A program made the position numbers and the translations under genes. The notes beneath the pieces were generated by a model. It was not told where the DNA came from. It saw nothing but the letters and a program-made list of their open reading frames with translations, and ran no database searches. A stretch of 64,000 nucleotides of DNA, taken from IMG/VR virus record IMGVR_UViG_3300022538_000539, positions 1-64,000 of that record; one strand, written 5' to 3'. This document shows positions 18,239 through 27,331 of the stretch, piece by piece. How positions within the stretch are numbered: position 1 is the stretch's first letter; every line of letters begins with the position of its first letter. Origin of the DNA: a virus.

Positions 18239-18736
18239 ATGTCAATACTAAGTTATGAATGGGTTGGTGGATTACCGGTTCAGACAGATGATACCAATTT
18301 TGAGTGGTCAGGCGGACTTCCTTATGTATTTTATGAAGTATCAGGAATTATAATAAAAACTTTTGAAGATACATTTACAGGAACTGATAGTTTATTAACT
18401 AATAAGGATTTAATCTTTTCAGATACATTATTAGGAACAGATGCTTGGACGCTACCTGAAGTAATACAAAGAATATTTAGTGATGTTTTTGTAGGTTCAG
18501 ATAATTTTCTAAGAGATTTAACTGCTTTATTTGAAGATGCATTTTTAGGAACTGATGTATTTAGATTAGATAAAACTGTAGTATTTTCAGATTCATTTTC
18601 AGGAGTTGATGTATTTTTAGTTGATAAAGAAGCTAAATTTGTTGATGTATTTTCAGCTATTGAGAAATTTTATGCATCTTATCCTTATCCTAAAAATTTA
18701 AAAAGAAAAATTATTATAATTAGGGATATAAAATGA
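18239..18736 (+). CDS. Tail fibre-like protein with six ~18-20-residue repeats
   Basis: After an N-terminal segment with two Trp-Gly-Gly-Leu-Pro motifs come six tandem units of the form F-x-D-x-F-x-G-x-D-x-F/L, for example FEDTFTGTDSL, FSDVFVGSDNF, FEDAFLGTDVF and FSDSFSGVDVF. Such repeats build elongated fibres or linkers. The C-terminus is basic (NLKRKIIIIRDIK). It overlaps the Tal gene by four bases (ATGA). The family is not recognised beyond the repeat. Confidence 0.55.
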   Translation: MSILSYEWVGGLPVQTDDTNFEWSGGLPYVFYEVSGIIIKTFEDTFTGTDSLLTNKDLIFSDTLLGTDAWTLPEVIQRIFSDVFVGSDNFLRDLTALFEDAFLGTDVFRLDKTVVFSDSFSGVDVFLVDKEAKFVDVFSAIEKFYASYPYPKNLKRKIIIIRDIK

Positions 18737-20151
18737 CAAAGCCAAATGTAATCAGTATAACAAAACCAATTGAACTTATAATTAATAAAGAAATTAATGG
18801 ATTATGGTTTGCTGATTTAGAAATACAGAAGGACAGCTATATTAAACCAGAGTGTTATATAGAAATAGATGATGAACTTTATATTGCTAAGAAAATAAAT
18901 AAAATAAGAGATAAGGAAAAAACAATTTACAAAGTTAAACTTGAACATTTAATGGTAGAACTTATTGACCTTACTGTTAATAAATTTGATTATGAAAATA
19001 AAACTCCTACATATATATTAACAAGTTTTCTAATTGGTACTAGTTGGAGTATTGGAACTGTTAATATAACATCTCCAATAGATTTAAAAAGTGAAAAAAG
19101 AATAACAATATTAAAAGCACTCAATTTGCTTGCCAATAAATGTAGTGGAGAACTTAATTTTTCAGTAAATAGAATTGTAGACCTTAAAACTCAAATAGGT
19201 TCTGTAACAGAATTACAACTCAGATATGATAAAAATTGCGATTATATAGAAAAACAAGAAGATGCATCACAACTTTGTACAAGATTATATTGTTATGGTA
19301 AAAATGATTTAACAATAGAAAGTGTGAATGAAGGAAAAATATATCTTGATAGTTCTTATATAAATAATTATAAATATAGAAAAGAAAAAGTAATATATAC
19401 AAATATTTCAGATGTAAATAAACTCAAAACTTATGCAGAAGCATATCTTGCTGTTTATGAAGTGCCATTTTTAAATTACAAAGTAAATTTAGCAGATTTA
19501 ACAAGATTTAGGATTTGGCAGCACGAAATTATAAATCTTGGAGATACATTAAGAGTTTATGATGATGAACTTGATTTGAATGTAAAAATTAGAGTAAAAA
19601 AAATCGTAAAAGATTATTCAAAGCAAAGTATATATATAGAACTTGCTAATAAATTTGATATAATTACAAAAACACTTGCAAATCTCTTGGAAACTCTTTC
19701 AAATATAGTTTTTGATAATGATAGTCAAGCTCTTGATATAAGAGATGTTGAATTTAAAGAGGATGCAATTTCAGTAGATGCAATAAAAGATTTACCAATT
19801 GTTCCTGTAATTTTTGTAGGAGGAAATTTAAGAGTTGGAATTTACCAAGGTGCTGTTATTTGGATGCATGAACCTTGCACTGCAATAGAGATAATGGCTT
19901 ACATAAAGTGGATACCATTAGTTGGTAATGTTACTATTACATTAAATCACAATGGAACTCCTGTAGGACAATTAACCCTGCCTCAAGGTGAGTATGTAGC
20001 ACCTGGAGAAGGAGAAGTAGGAGTAGGTACAACACTAGAAGTTGATTTTTCTTTGGTTCGTTTTGATAGATTGAATATTGATATAGATGCAATTGAAGAC
20101 TCAGATGGAGATGGTAATGGTATAATTGTAGAATTGAGGTGTGTAAGATGA
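18733..20151 (+). CDS. Tail-associated (Tal) baseplate hub protein, prophage endopeptidase tail-like
   Basis: A 472-residue protein with the T4 gp27-like fold expected for the Tal family. Residues 1-350 show the pattern of phage minor structural proteins: short beta strands (LWFADLEIQ, YIEIDDELYIAKKI), then FRIWQHEIINLGDTLRVYDDEL and IRVKKIVKDYSKQSIYIELAN. The last 120 residues form a separate beta-rich domain with Gly-rich turns. It follows a fibre gene with an ATGA overlap and is followed by another overlapping fibre-like gene. Confidence 0.7.
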   Translation: MTKPNVISITKPIELIINKEINGLWFADLEIQKDSYIKPECYIEIDDELYIAKKINKIRDKEKTIYKVKLEHLMVELIDLTVNKFDYENKTPTYILTSFLIGTSWSIGTVNITSPIDLKSEKRITILKALNLLANKCSGELNFSVNRIVDLKTQIGSVTELQLRYDKNCDYIEKQEDASQLCTRLYCYGKNDLTIESVNEGKIYLDSSYINNYKYRKEKVIYTNISDVNKLKTYAEAYLAVYEVPFLNYKVNLADLTRFRIWQHEIINLGDTLRVYDDELDLNVKIRVKKIVKDYSKQSIYIELANKFDIITKTLANLLETLSNIVFDNDSQALDIRDVEFKEDAISVDAIKDLPIVPVIFVGGNLRVGIYQGAVIWMHEPCTAIEIMAYIKWIPLVGNVTITLNHNGTPVGQLTLPQGEYVAPGEGEVGVGTTLEVDFSLVRFDRLNIDIDAIEDSDGDGNGIIVELRCVR

Positions 20152-21308
20152 GTAAACCAAGAATATATTTTGATGATTGTGAAAGATTTAATGGTTTATG
20201 TTATTTCCCTTATCATTATTTTGATTCGCAATGGACTTGGATGCCTAAAGCACCTAGTTGTCAATATTGTTATTCACCCAAATTTGATTCTGATGAAAGA
20301 CAAGGAGATACAAGTATATTAATTTCAAGCAATATTTATAGAATACATACAGGATTTTCTCCTGGAGACCCACAAAATTGTTGGATAATGGATGGTACAG
20401 ATTTAGATGTATCTGGTTTAATAGGATTAGAACCTGCTGGAACTGCAACTTTTACTTTTTTAGATGTTATACCAGGTAATAGAAATTGGAAATTAAAACC
20501 TAGTTTGGCTTGGAATAGTTGTGATGAAGATAGTGGTATGGCTGGAAATAATAATGTTTATATAATTGCTGAGAATGGAACAAAAATAGGTATACATTCT
20601 CGCAATGAAACATGGTATCAATTTCCCATAATAGTTCATAATTTGTATTCTTATATTACTATAAATGATGTAGTTCAAGATAGTTGGTATAAGCATATAG
20701 ATGGAACAGCAGAAACACAACCCAATCTATCTTGGTCTTATTTAGAGAAAATAGGAAATACTTATACATACCATATTATGTATGGTTTAGAAGATGAATA
20801 TGATGCAATATCTGCTACTGCATCTTTATCAGAAGTTGAAATATTTAAATATGTAGCACCTACTGTGAATTACCTTAATGATATGATATCTGCTGGATAT
20901 AATTGGTATTATACATCAAGTTATGGAACAAGTTATATTTATAAAAATTTATATGATGCAGGAATAGACCAACAATATCTAATGTTTTGTAATAAAATTT
21001 GGTTTGCTATAAAATCTAATAAGGTAGGCACTTATTTAAAATTTTGTTTAGGATATAATACTTGGGATGAATGGGAACATAATATTACTATTAATGAAGC
21101 TGATAAATGGGAATGGAAATCCATAGATATAACAGGTATTCCCCTTGCGATAATTGAAAATGGATTTAAATATATTGGTTTCAAATATATTCATAATGAA
21201 TTAGAAACAGAATATGATGATTTTGCATTTAGATATGATGCAATTTATGCTGACCCAGGTGATGTAAATTATTGGGTAGAAGTTGTTAGTTATGCCTTTG
21301 TAATGTAA
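20148..21308 (+). CDS. Tail fibre/tip protein, unknown
   Basis: A 386-residue beta-rich protein rich in Tyr, Trp and Cys (CERFNGLCYF, CQYCYS), with no recognised domain. Aromatic, Gly/Asn-rich jelly-roll-like segments suggest a carbohydrate-binding tail component. ATG 20148 overlaps the Tal stop (ATGA) and is preferred over the in-frame GTG at 20139. The following 60 bases hold no gene apart from an 11-codon frame. Confidence 0.5.
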   Translation: MSKPRIYFDDCERFNGLCYFPYHYFDSQWTWMPKAPSCQYCYSPKFDSDERQGDTSILISSNIYRIHTGFSPGDPQNCWIMDGTDLDVSGLIGLEPAGTATFTFLDVIPGNRNWKLKPSLAWNSCDEDSGMAGNNNVYIIAENGTKIGIHSRNETWYQFPIIVHNLYSYITINDVVQDSWYKHIDGTAETQPNLSWSYLEKIGNTYTYHIMYGLEDEYDAISATASLSEVEIFKYVAPTVNYLNDMISAGYNWYYTSSYGTSYIYKNLYDAGIDQQYLMFCNKIWFAIKSNKVGTYLKFCLGYNTWDEWEHNITINEADKWEWKSIDITGIPLAIIENGFKYIGFKYIHNELETEYDDFAFRYDAIYADPGDVNYWVEVVSYAFVM

Positions 21309-21371
21309 AAAATAAATTAAGGAATAATATGTGGATAGACAATATTTTAATTGAAATAAAATAATTAAGAA

Positions 21372-21716
21372 ATGAATTATACAACTATAAAAAATATTAA
21401 AAAATATATAACATTTGAATTAACATCAGATAGTAAAAAATATATATATAGAAAATGTAAAGATTTGTCAAATGAAGTAAATATATTACTTAAAAATTTA
21501 GGATATATTTTGCCTATTCCAAAAAGTGCTACTATTACAAAAGAATTTTTAAATAGAATTATTACATTAGGCGTTGTTGGCTATGCAATCTATGAATATG
21601 ATAAAGATAATTACAAATATATAGCAGAACAATATTTAAAAACATTCAATAAAAATTTTAAAAAAATTAAAGATAAAAAAATAATTTTCTATGAATTAAG
21701 TAAAAAAAATAATTAA
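21372..21716 (+). CDS. Divergent second copy of the gp36/DUF1320-like connector
   Basis: A 114-residue protein that aligns with the head-tail connector at 8592-9074. Both share an opening around IKKYI/VKKYI, the block LLKNLGYILPIPKSAT (versus LIYSLGYDLPIPETAT) and a downstream TLGVVGYAIYE (versus SVGTAGYIILS). It is far more Lys/Ile/Asn-rich than the first copy and lacks its C-terminal extension. It lies between tail-tip and lysis genes, where no connector is expected. It may be a duplicated gene with a new role or a decaying copy. Confidence 0.6.
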   Translation: MNYTTIKNIKKYITFELTSDSKKYIYRKCKDLSNEVNILLKNLGYILPIPKSATITKEFLNRIITLGVVGYAIYEYDKDNYKYIAEQYLKTFNKNFKKIKDKKIIFYELSKKNN

Positions 21717-21726
21717 AGGGTAGAAA

Positions 21727-21996
21727 ATGGATAACACAAAAATTAATATTAATGGAAATGAATATACCAAAGCAGAATTGAGAAAAAGACCAAATAAAGA
21801 ATTGCATCTTGAAGTTCTATTAGCTGTAAGCGATATACAAACAGATTTTAAAGTTATCAAAGAACATATAAAAACACAAGATGATGCTAACAATGAAAGA
21901 TTTAAACTTCATAGAGCATTGATTATAAGTGTTATTTTTGGTTTATTAGCATCGCTTGCTGGTGTGACAATTTCTCTTATCAAATTATTTGTATAA
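21727..21996 (+). CDS. XhlA-like membrane protein (lysis accessory / holin-like)
   Basis: An 89-residue protein with a coiled-coil first part and one C-terminal membrane span (ALIISVIFGLLASLAGVTISLI). This is the layout of hemolysin XhlA-type proteins that assist phage lysis. It precedes peptidoglycan-active genes. A conventional multi-span holin is encoded separately at 36958-37314 on the other strand. Confidence 0.6.
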   Translation: MDNTKININGNEYTKAELRKRPNKELHLEVLLAVSDIQTDFKVIKEHIKTQDDANNERFKLHRALIISVIFGLLASLAGVTISLIKLFV

Positions 21997-22017
21997 AAAA
22001 AAATAAAAGGAGGAAAA

Positions 22018-22833
22018 ATGGGTATTGCTGAAAAACATGAAAAAATGTTATATCCAATGGTAAGAATTACTGCTGAAAAAACACATGGTTCTGGAACAAT
22101 AATCTATTCAGAACCAAATCCAAAAAATAAAAATAGATATGACACATACATTCTTACTAATGAACATGTTATTGATTTTTTAATTAAAATAGAAAAAAAG
22201 TGGTCTAATATATTTAAAAGAAAAATTGAAAAAGATATTCTGGGAACACCAGAAATAGAAACTTTTAAATATGAATGGAGTTCAAGAATTTATACATCAG
22301 AAGGAAATAAAGCAAGTATTGTTGCTTATGATAAAGAAGAAGACCTTGCACTACTTAAATTACGTTCCCCAGAGAAATATCCTTATCCTGCTAAATTATA
22401 TCCTATTGATAAAGTAAAAGAACTCAAATGCTTCATGGGTACTTATACAATAGGATGTGGATTAGGAGAAAAACCTGTTATAACACAAGGATTTTTAAGT
22501 GGTTTTGGATATGAAATAGAAAATAAAGAATTCATAATGAATACAGCACCTAGTATATTTGGCAATTCAGGTGGAGCATGTTTTCTTGAAAGTACAAACA
22601 GATTTATAGGAGTACCTTCAAGATTATCTGTAATATTATTAGGTTTTTCCGCTGATGCTATAACTCATATGGGATATATAATTCCTATATGGCGTGTATG
22701 CAAATTTTTAAAAGACCAATATTTCCATTTCATCTATGATAATAATTATACATTAGAACAATGTGAACAAATGAAAAAAGAAGCAAAAGAAAGAGATGAA
22801 CTGAAAATGTTAAAACGTCTTAAATCAGAATAA
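22018..22833 (+). CDS. Trypsin-like serine protease
   Basis: A 271-residue S1-like peptidase with a readable catalytic triad: His50 in LTNEHVI, Asp109 in EEDLALLKL and Ser184 in GNSGGACF. A substrate-pocket-like segment follows. No signal peptide is visible. The last 30 residues are a charged helix. Trypsin-like proteases are unusual in phage tail/lysis modules; it could process virion proteins or act on host surface proteins. The SD AAAAGGAGG precedes ATG. Confidence 0.75.
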   Translation: MGIAEKHEKMLYPMVRITAEKTHGSGTIIYSEPNPKNKNRYDTYILTNEHVIDFLIKIEKKWSNIFKRKIEKDILGTPEIETFKYEWSSRIYTSEGNKASIVAYDKEEDLALLKLRSPEKYPYPAKLYPIDKVKELKCFMGTYTIGCGLGEKPVITQGFLSGFGYEIENKEFIMNTAPSIFGNSGGACFLESTNRFIGVPSRLSVILLGFSADAITHMGYIIPIWRVCKFLKDQYFHFIYDNNYTLEQCEQMKKEAKERDELKMLKRLKSE

Positions 22834-22846
22834 AAAAAGGTAAACA

Positions 22847-24013
22847 ATGAAGTATGTAGGTACACTGCATAATGCTGGTAAATTACTTATTCCTAATGGT
22901 CTAAATGCTGTGCATCTTCGTCAATATATAAATCAATATAATTACAATATTATAGAATATATGAATAAAAAACCTCAAAATGCTGGCAATAGACAATGGA
23001 ATATTTATCAAGTTTCTAATAGAACTTATCATCAGCAATTAAAAGAAACTAAAAATAGTGATTTAACTCTATTATGTCCTTTAAATGTAGAAGGAAATAC
23101 AAGTCATTTTTATAAATTACAAGAATTTGTAAAAGAACTTATTAACTATACATTTAATATGGGACATAAAAATATTGCAATAGTTGCTCTTAATGAACCT
23201 TTTGAATATCTTAATTTAGATGGTTATTTTGGTTGGTGTTTAGATATTAGAAATGGTATTCTACAATCAAAAAGACCTAGTACTCCAATAATAATAGGAA
23301 ATGAAAAAATTAAAACTAGTACAGAACAACATTATTACAGCAGAATGATTACAGATTATATATGGAGATTACATAAAAATATCTATATAGGATTTCAATC
23401 TCTTGGAACTAGTGCTAGTAGAATGAAAGAGTATTTTGAAAAAGCACAAGATAATAATTGGAAAATAATGGATGTAGAATTTGGTGATGAATGTAAAGAA
23501 ATTAATCATTATGATACGACAAAATGTTTAAATAATTTAAAAAACAAATTTAATTTAGAATTAACTTATGATATAGAAGGATGTTTTTTAGTTTTTCCAT
23601 ATCAAAAACAAAATGCTTATTATAATCGTATGTCTTTTAATTTTATTGACAATAATTTAAATATTGTTAAAAAAAGAAAAGCATGGAATATAAAAAATTA
23701 TATATTATCAAAATGGAAACCAATTAAGGAGGATAAATTGAAAATAGCAAAATATTATCAAAAAGAAGATTTTGGTGATTCTGTAATTGACTGGATACAA
23801 GCACAATTAATATATCAAGGATATTTATCAGAAGATTTTAAGAATTTTGGTACTTTTGATGTTGAAACAGAAGAAGCTGTTATTGAGTGGCAAGAAGCTA
23901 ATGGTGTTGCTTCTACAGGCAAAATCTCAAAATATCATATTTATAGAATGACTGAGCAATCACCTGAAGGTATGCTTTCTGCCTTCATAAATCTTATAAT
24001 ATATGCAAGTTAA
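22847..24013 (+). CDS. Glycosidase-like lysin with C-terminal peptidoglycan-binding domain
   Basis: Residues ~1-290 look like a TIM-barrel hydrolase of the GH-A clan type: IAIVALNEPFEY gives the Asn-Glu-Pro acid/base motif (Glu117), and MDVEFGDE offers a candidate nucleophile (Glu211). Residues ~305-375 match a PG_binding_1 domain (DSVIDWIQAQLIYQGYL, GTFDVETEEAVIEWQEANGV). Together they suggest a cell-wall or capsule-degrading enzyme. An internal start at 23738 may make the binding domain alone. The substrate cannot be told from sequence. Confidence 0.6.
   Translation: MKYVGTLHNAGKLLIPNGLNAVHLRQYINQYNYNIIEYMNKKPQNAGNRQWNIYQVSNRTYHQQLKETKNSDLTLLCPLNVEGNTSHFYKLQEFVKELINYTFNMGHKNIAIVALNEPFEYLNLDGYFGWCLDIRNGILQSKRPSTPIIIGNEKIKTSTEQHYYSRMITDYIWRLHKNIYIGFQSLGTSASRMKEYFEKAQDNNWKIMDVEFGDECKEINHYDTTKCLNNLKNKFNLELTYDIEGCFLVFPYQKQNAYYNRMSFNFIDNNLNIVKKRKAWNIKNYILSKWKPIKEDKLKIAKYYQKEDFGDSVIDWIQAQLIYQGYLSEDFKNFGTFDVETEEAVIEWQEANGVASTGKISKYHIYRMTEQSPEGMLSAFINLIIYAS
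23738..24013 (+). CDS. Nested cell-wall-binding domain from an internal TTG start
   Basis: Inside the preceding gene a perfect SD (AAGGAGGAT, 23726-23734) stands three bases before an in-frame TTG (codon 298). This would make a 91-residue protein consisting of only the peptidoglycan-binding domain. Secondary translation of binding domains is known for several Gram-positive phage endolysins, where free domains assemble with the full-length enzyme. Here it is an inference from the SD and frame. Confidence 0.5.
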   Translation: MKIAKYYQKEDFGDSVIDWIQAQLIYQGYLSEDFKNFGTFDVETEEAVIEWQEANGVASTGKISKYHIYRMTEQSPEGMLSAFINLIIYAS

Positions 24014-24034
24014 TTCTAATAAGGAGTAAATTAA

Positions 24035-25675
24035 ATGATAAAGAAAATTTATCTTGAAGGAGAGAATATAAATTTTGTAGATGGAGTTCAAACTACACCA
24101 AGAAAACTTGATGAGATTGTGAAAGGTTCTCATTCAGCACATAAAACAAGACACGAAAGTGGTGGTTCTGATAAAATTACTCCAATTGCTGAAGATATTG
24201 AAATAGAAGAAATAGGTGAAGCTACCTATGATGACATTCAGAATTGGATTAATAATACACAATCATCAGGATATATAGAAGGTGGATTAATTGAAGCTCG
24301 TGTTCCAGCTGATGGTAAAGTAGATATATCAGAAGTTAAAGGGTTTCTTAAAATTACTGATAGTAATATAGGAGTAACAAAATCTTTTAATTTAGCTAGG
24401 ACAACAGAATTTGTATTAGCTAGTGAAGGGACGAATTATATTTATGTATGGTATGATACAGGCACACCTAAATTTGCTGTAACAACCACACGTGCCGATA
24501 TTAAAACTACTTGGATGTTTACTTTAGGCAGAGTTTATAAAGATGGAAATGATACTCATATAATCCAATCAGGCGTACAATTACCAAATTTTTTAAGAGA
24601 AAGCCACGAAAGACTTTTAGCAGTTAGAAGATTTGAGCGTGCTTCTGGTGGAACAGTAACAGAAAATGGAAACAGATTTTTACAATCACAAGCAGGAGTA
24701 TTTTATTTAGGGAATAATAAATCAATTACCACAGGTGTTAATACCAATAATGAAGATACATTCACAAGACATTATCATTCAGGTGGAGTGTGGACTTCTG
24801 ATATTAAATCTCAAATTGCAGAAGGTGGTGCTAGTTTCTACAAATATGATGATGGTGCAACTTTACAAAATCTTAGCAACAATAAATATGGAGTCTTCTG
24901 GGTATTTATACATTTTGATGGTGATTTGCATGTTGTAGTGGGTAGAGGTGATTATAAACTTGCAGAAGCTCAAACAACAACTGTACCAACAATACCAAAT
25001 GAGATAAATGATTTTGCAACATTGGCAGCAAAAATAATACTTTTAGAAGGTGAACCTAATTTTTTTAGTATTCAAACTGCTTATGAGGTATTTTTCCCAC
25101 TTGATGGTGGATTTGACCATAATGACTTAGGCAATATTCAAGGTGGTGCAGTTAATAACTATTACCATTTGTCTTCAACAGAATTAGAAGCATTAAATAA
25201 ACAAACAATAAGATTTAAACCTGTAGATGCAGTATTACCAACAGCTAATTCACCAGAATTAGTTCAAATAAATGGAACTAATCATAGTTATCCTGTTTTA
25301 GATTTTGATAAAACAACAGATGAAAAATGTGATTGGCATTTTACTATACCAGCTAATTGGGGTAGTGAAAATATTACTGCAAGGATTAAGTATATTGCGA
25401 ATGTAACATCTGGTGATGTAATGTGGGTTATGAGTTACAAAGGAATATCTGAAACTGAAAATATAGACCAAACATTAACAGATGAAGTATTTCCTGCTGA
25501 TACAGTAGATGGGACTGCTAACAGATTATGTATAGCAAGTAAAGCATTCTCATTAACAGGAATAACTGCTGGAGAATGGGTAATATTAAAATTAACAAGA
25601 AATGCTGATGATGGTGGAGACACATTAGATGCAGATGCAAGATTATTAGAAATAGTAATTGAATGGAATATTTAA
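24035..25675 (+). CDS. Tail fibre / receptor-binding protein
   Basis: A 546-residue protein. The N-terminal HSAHKTRHESGGSDKI is the His/Gly/Ser motif found near the N-terminus of many tail fibres and baseplate proteins. FDHNDLGNIQGGAVNNYYHLSSTE near residue 365 is another common fibre motif preceding the receptor-binding domain. The C-terminal ~140 residues form a beta-rich domain (DWHFTIPANWGSENITARIKY). It is likely to determine host range. An AAGGAG SD precedes ATG. Confidence 0.7.
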   Translation: MIKKIYLEGENINFVDGVQTTPRKLDEIVKGSHSAHKTRHESGGSDKITPIAEDIEIEEIGEATYDDIQNWINNTQSSGYIEGGLIEARVPADGKVDISEVKGFLKITDSNIGVTKSFNLARTTEFVLASEGTNYIYVWYDTGTPKFAVTTTRADIKTTWMFTLGRVYKDGNDTHIIQSGVQLPNFLRESHERLLAVRRFERASGGTVTENGNRFLQSQAGVFYLGNNKSITTGVNTNNEDTFTRHYHSGGVWTSDIKSQIAEGGASFYKYDDGATLQNLSNNKYGVFWVFIHFDGDLHVVVGRGDYKLAEAQTTTVPTIPNEINDFATLAAKIILLEGEPNFFSIQTAYEVFFPLDGGFDHNDLGNIQGGAVNNYYHLSSTELEALNKQTIRFKPVDAVLPTANSPELVQINGTNHSYPVLDFDKTTDEKCDWHFTIPANWGSENITARIKYIANVTSGDVMWVMSYKGISETENIDQTLTDEVFPADTVDGTANRLCIASKAFSLTGITAGEWVILKLTRNADDGGDTLDADARLLEIVIEWNI

Positions 25676-25706
25676 TATAAATATAAATTATTTTGGAGTA
25701 TATTAA

Positions 25707-25961
25707 ATGATAGTAATCCAAGAAGAAATAAATTTTGAAGATGGACAAGGAACTTTAAAAATTGACCAAATAACATTTGAAATTGGACAAGGTGCTCTAA
25801 CTTGTGAAGAAATAATTTTTGGGGTTCTTATAATTGAAATATTAAATCTAAATTCAATTATTAGTATTTTATTAAATTTAGAAAGTAAACAAATAAAACA
25901 AGTGGATTTAGATTCGTCTGTTACACAAATTATAGATAAGGAGAGTAAAATATATGACTAA
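25707..25961 (+). CDS. Small acidic tail-module protein, unknown
   Basis: An 84-residue protein with a repeated Phe/Leu-x-x-Gly-Gln-Gly motif (NFEDGQGTLKI, TFEIGQGALTC) and a hydrophobic middle (LIIEILNLNSIISILLNL). It overlaps the next gene by eight bases. No family is recognised. Confidence 0.45.
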   Translation: MIVIQEEINFEDGQGTLKIDQITFEIGQGALTCEEIIFGVLIIEILNLNSIISILLNLESKQIKQVDLDSSVTQIIDKESKIYD

Positions 25962-26256
25962 AATATACAAAGACCAAGAAAATCTCAGAATCAGACTTAC
26001 AACAGGAGTAAATATAACTAATGCTACAGTAAAGCAAATAAAATATGAAAAACCAGATGAAACTACAGGTTTTTGGAATGCAGAAGTAGATGATGTAATA
26101 AATGGAATTATTTATTATGATGTTAAGATAACAGAGAATGGTGCAGATATAGACCAAGTAGGTATATGGAAATTCTGGGCTTGGATAACTTTCTCTGATG
26201 ATAGAAGTGCTCCAGGAGAAGTTGTTAGAGTAAGAGTATACACAGAAGGAGCTTAA
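25954..26256 (+). CDS. Small baseplate/tail accessory protein (BppU-N-like fold suspected)
   Basis: A 100-residue all-beta protein (VNITNATVKQIKYEKP, IWKFWAWITFSDDRSAPGEVVRVRV), similar in style to small immunoglobulin-like phage proteins found beside fibres and endolysins. It ends two bases before the endolysin start, whose SD (AAGGAG) lies in its last codons, implying co-translation. Confidence 0.45.
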   Translation: MTKIYKDQENLRIRLTTGVNITNATVKQIKYEKPDETTGFWNAEVDDVINGIIYYDVKITENGADIDQVGIWKFWAWITFSDDRSAPGEVVRVRVYTEGA

Positions 26257-26257
26257 A

Positions 26258-27331
26258 ATGAAAATAAAACATAATCACTCATTATTTAAAATTCCAAATT
26301 TAACATCAGAACAATTAGCAGAACCTTTTAAAATAAAAAATCCAGATAAATATAAAAAAGCATTAAGACTTGCTAAATTATATATTAAATGGTGTAAAAA
26401 ATTCTGTATAGAAGTATTACTTGCTTGGACTCAAATGATACATGAAACAGGTTGGTTAAAATATAGAGGAATTGTTCCTGAAAGTGCAAATAATTTCTGT
26501 GGTCATGGAGCAACTGGTGCTAAAGGAGTATATACTATTTTTGAAACTGAAGAATTAGGTATTCTTGGTCATCTAACTCATCTTGCTTGGTATATATTTC
26601 CTGAACATATGGCAATTAAAGATGAAAATGGAGATTTATATTGCAGTACAAAATATGATATTAGACATTTTGGTAAAAATCATGTATATAATGGAAATTA
26701 TAATTTGAATACATTAAATGGAAGATGGGCTGTTCCAGGAAAAACTTATGCTCAAGCAATTACTAATATTGCTAATTATATTCTTAATTATAAACAAGAA
26801 ATAGAAAATAAAGTAAAATTTGACCTCATAATTCAAATGGGACATGTAGGCAGAACAAGAGGAGCAACAGGAGCCAGAAATGAACAAAAATTTACAAAAG
26901 CATTAGGAGAAGCTTTATATAAAAAAATGAAAAAAACAAATCTTAAAATCCGACTTATGGGAGCAGATAACTGGCTTAAAAATAAACCCAATTTATGTAA
27001 ATGTTTCTTTTCAATTCATTATGATGGTTCTCTTAATAAAAATGCCAAAGGAAGTAGTGTAGGGTATCCAGAAAATTCTAATCCTATGTTTGCTCACAAA
27101 ATGCATAATACTTATACAAAATTATCAAAATTTCCTCAAAGAAGAGATAATTATACAAAAGGACTTAAAAATTATTATGCTTGGAGAAAAAACTATGTAA
27201 TTGCAGATTATTATTGTTTATTAGAACATGGTTTTGGTACAAATGTGTATGAATGTGGCTGGATGTTTTTGAATATAGAGGAAATTGCTGAATGTCATTA
27301 CAAATCAATTATTGAATTCTTAAATGAATAA
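26258..27331 (+). CDS. Bifunctional endolysin: glucosaminidase-like plus amidase_3
   Basis: Residues ~15-185 resemble glucosaminidase domains (LLAWTQMIHETGWLKY with catalytic-type Glu63, then NNFCGHGATGAKGVYTIF and LGILGHLTHLAWY). Residues ~188-357 are an N-acetylmuramoyl-L-alanine amidase (amidase_3) with zinc ligands His196 (QMGH), Glu209 (RNEQ) and His254 (FSIHYDG), and catalytic Glu323 (LLEHGF). It would cut both glycan strands and stem peptides of host peptidoglycan. No signal peptide is visible, so it should depend on a holin. Confidence 0.85.
   Translation: MKIKHNHSLFKIPNLTSEQLAEPFKIKNPDKYKKALRLAKLYIKWCKKFCIEVLLAWTQMIHETGWLKYRGIVPESANNFCGHGATGAKGVYTIFETEELGILGHLTHLAWYIFPEHMAIKDENGDLYCSTKYDIRHFGKNHVYNGNYNLNTLNGRWAVPGKTYAQAITNIANYILNYKQEIENKVKFDLIIQMGHVGRTRGATGARNEQKFTKALGEALYKKMKKTNLKIRLMGADNWLKNKPNLCKCFFSIHYDGSLNKNAKGSSVGYPENSNPMFAHKMHNTYTKLSKFPQRRDNYTKGLKNYYAWRKNYVIADYYCLLEHGFGTNVYECGWMFLNIEEIAECHYKSIIEFLNE

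Noticed and set aside
21329-21364. 11-codon frame before the second connector-like gene
   Set aside because: Too short to support; it has only a weak AAGG upstream. It might be a leader peptide but nothing else indicates it.
24035-25675. A diversity-generating retroelement target in the fibre gene
   Set aside because: No reverse transcriptase and no template/variable repeat pair seen in the window.
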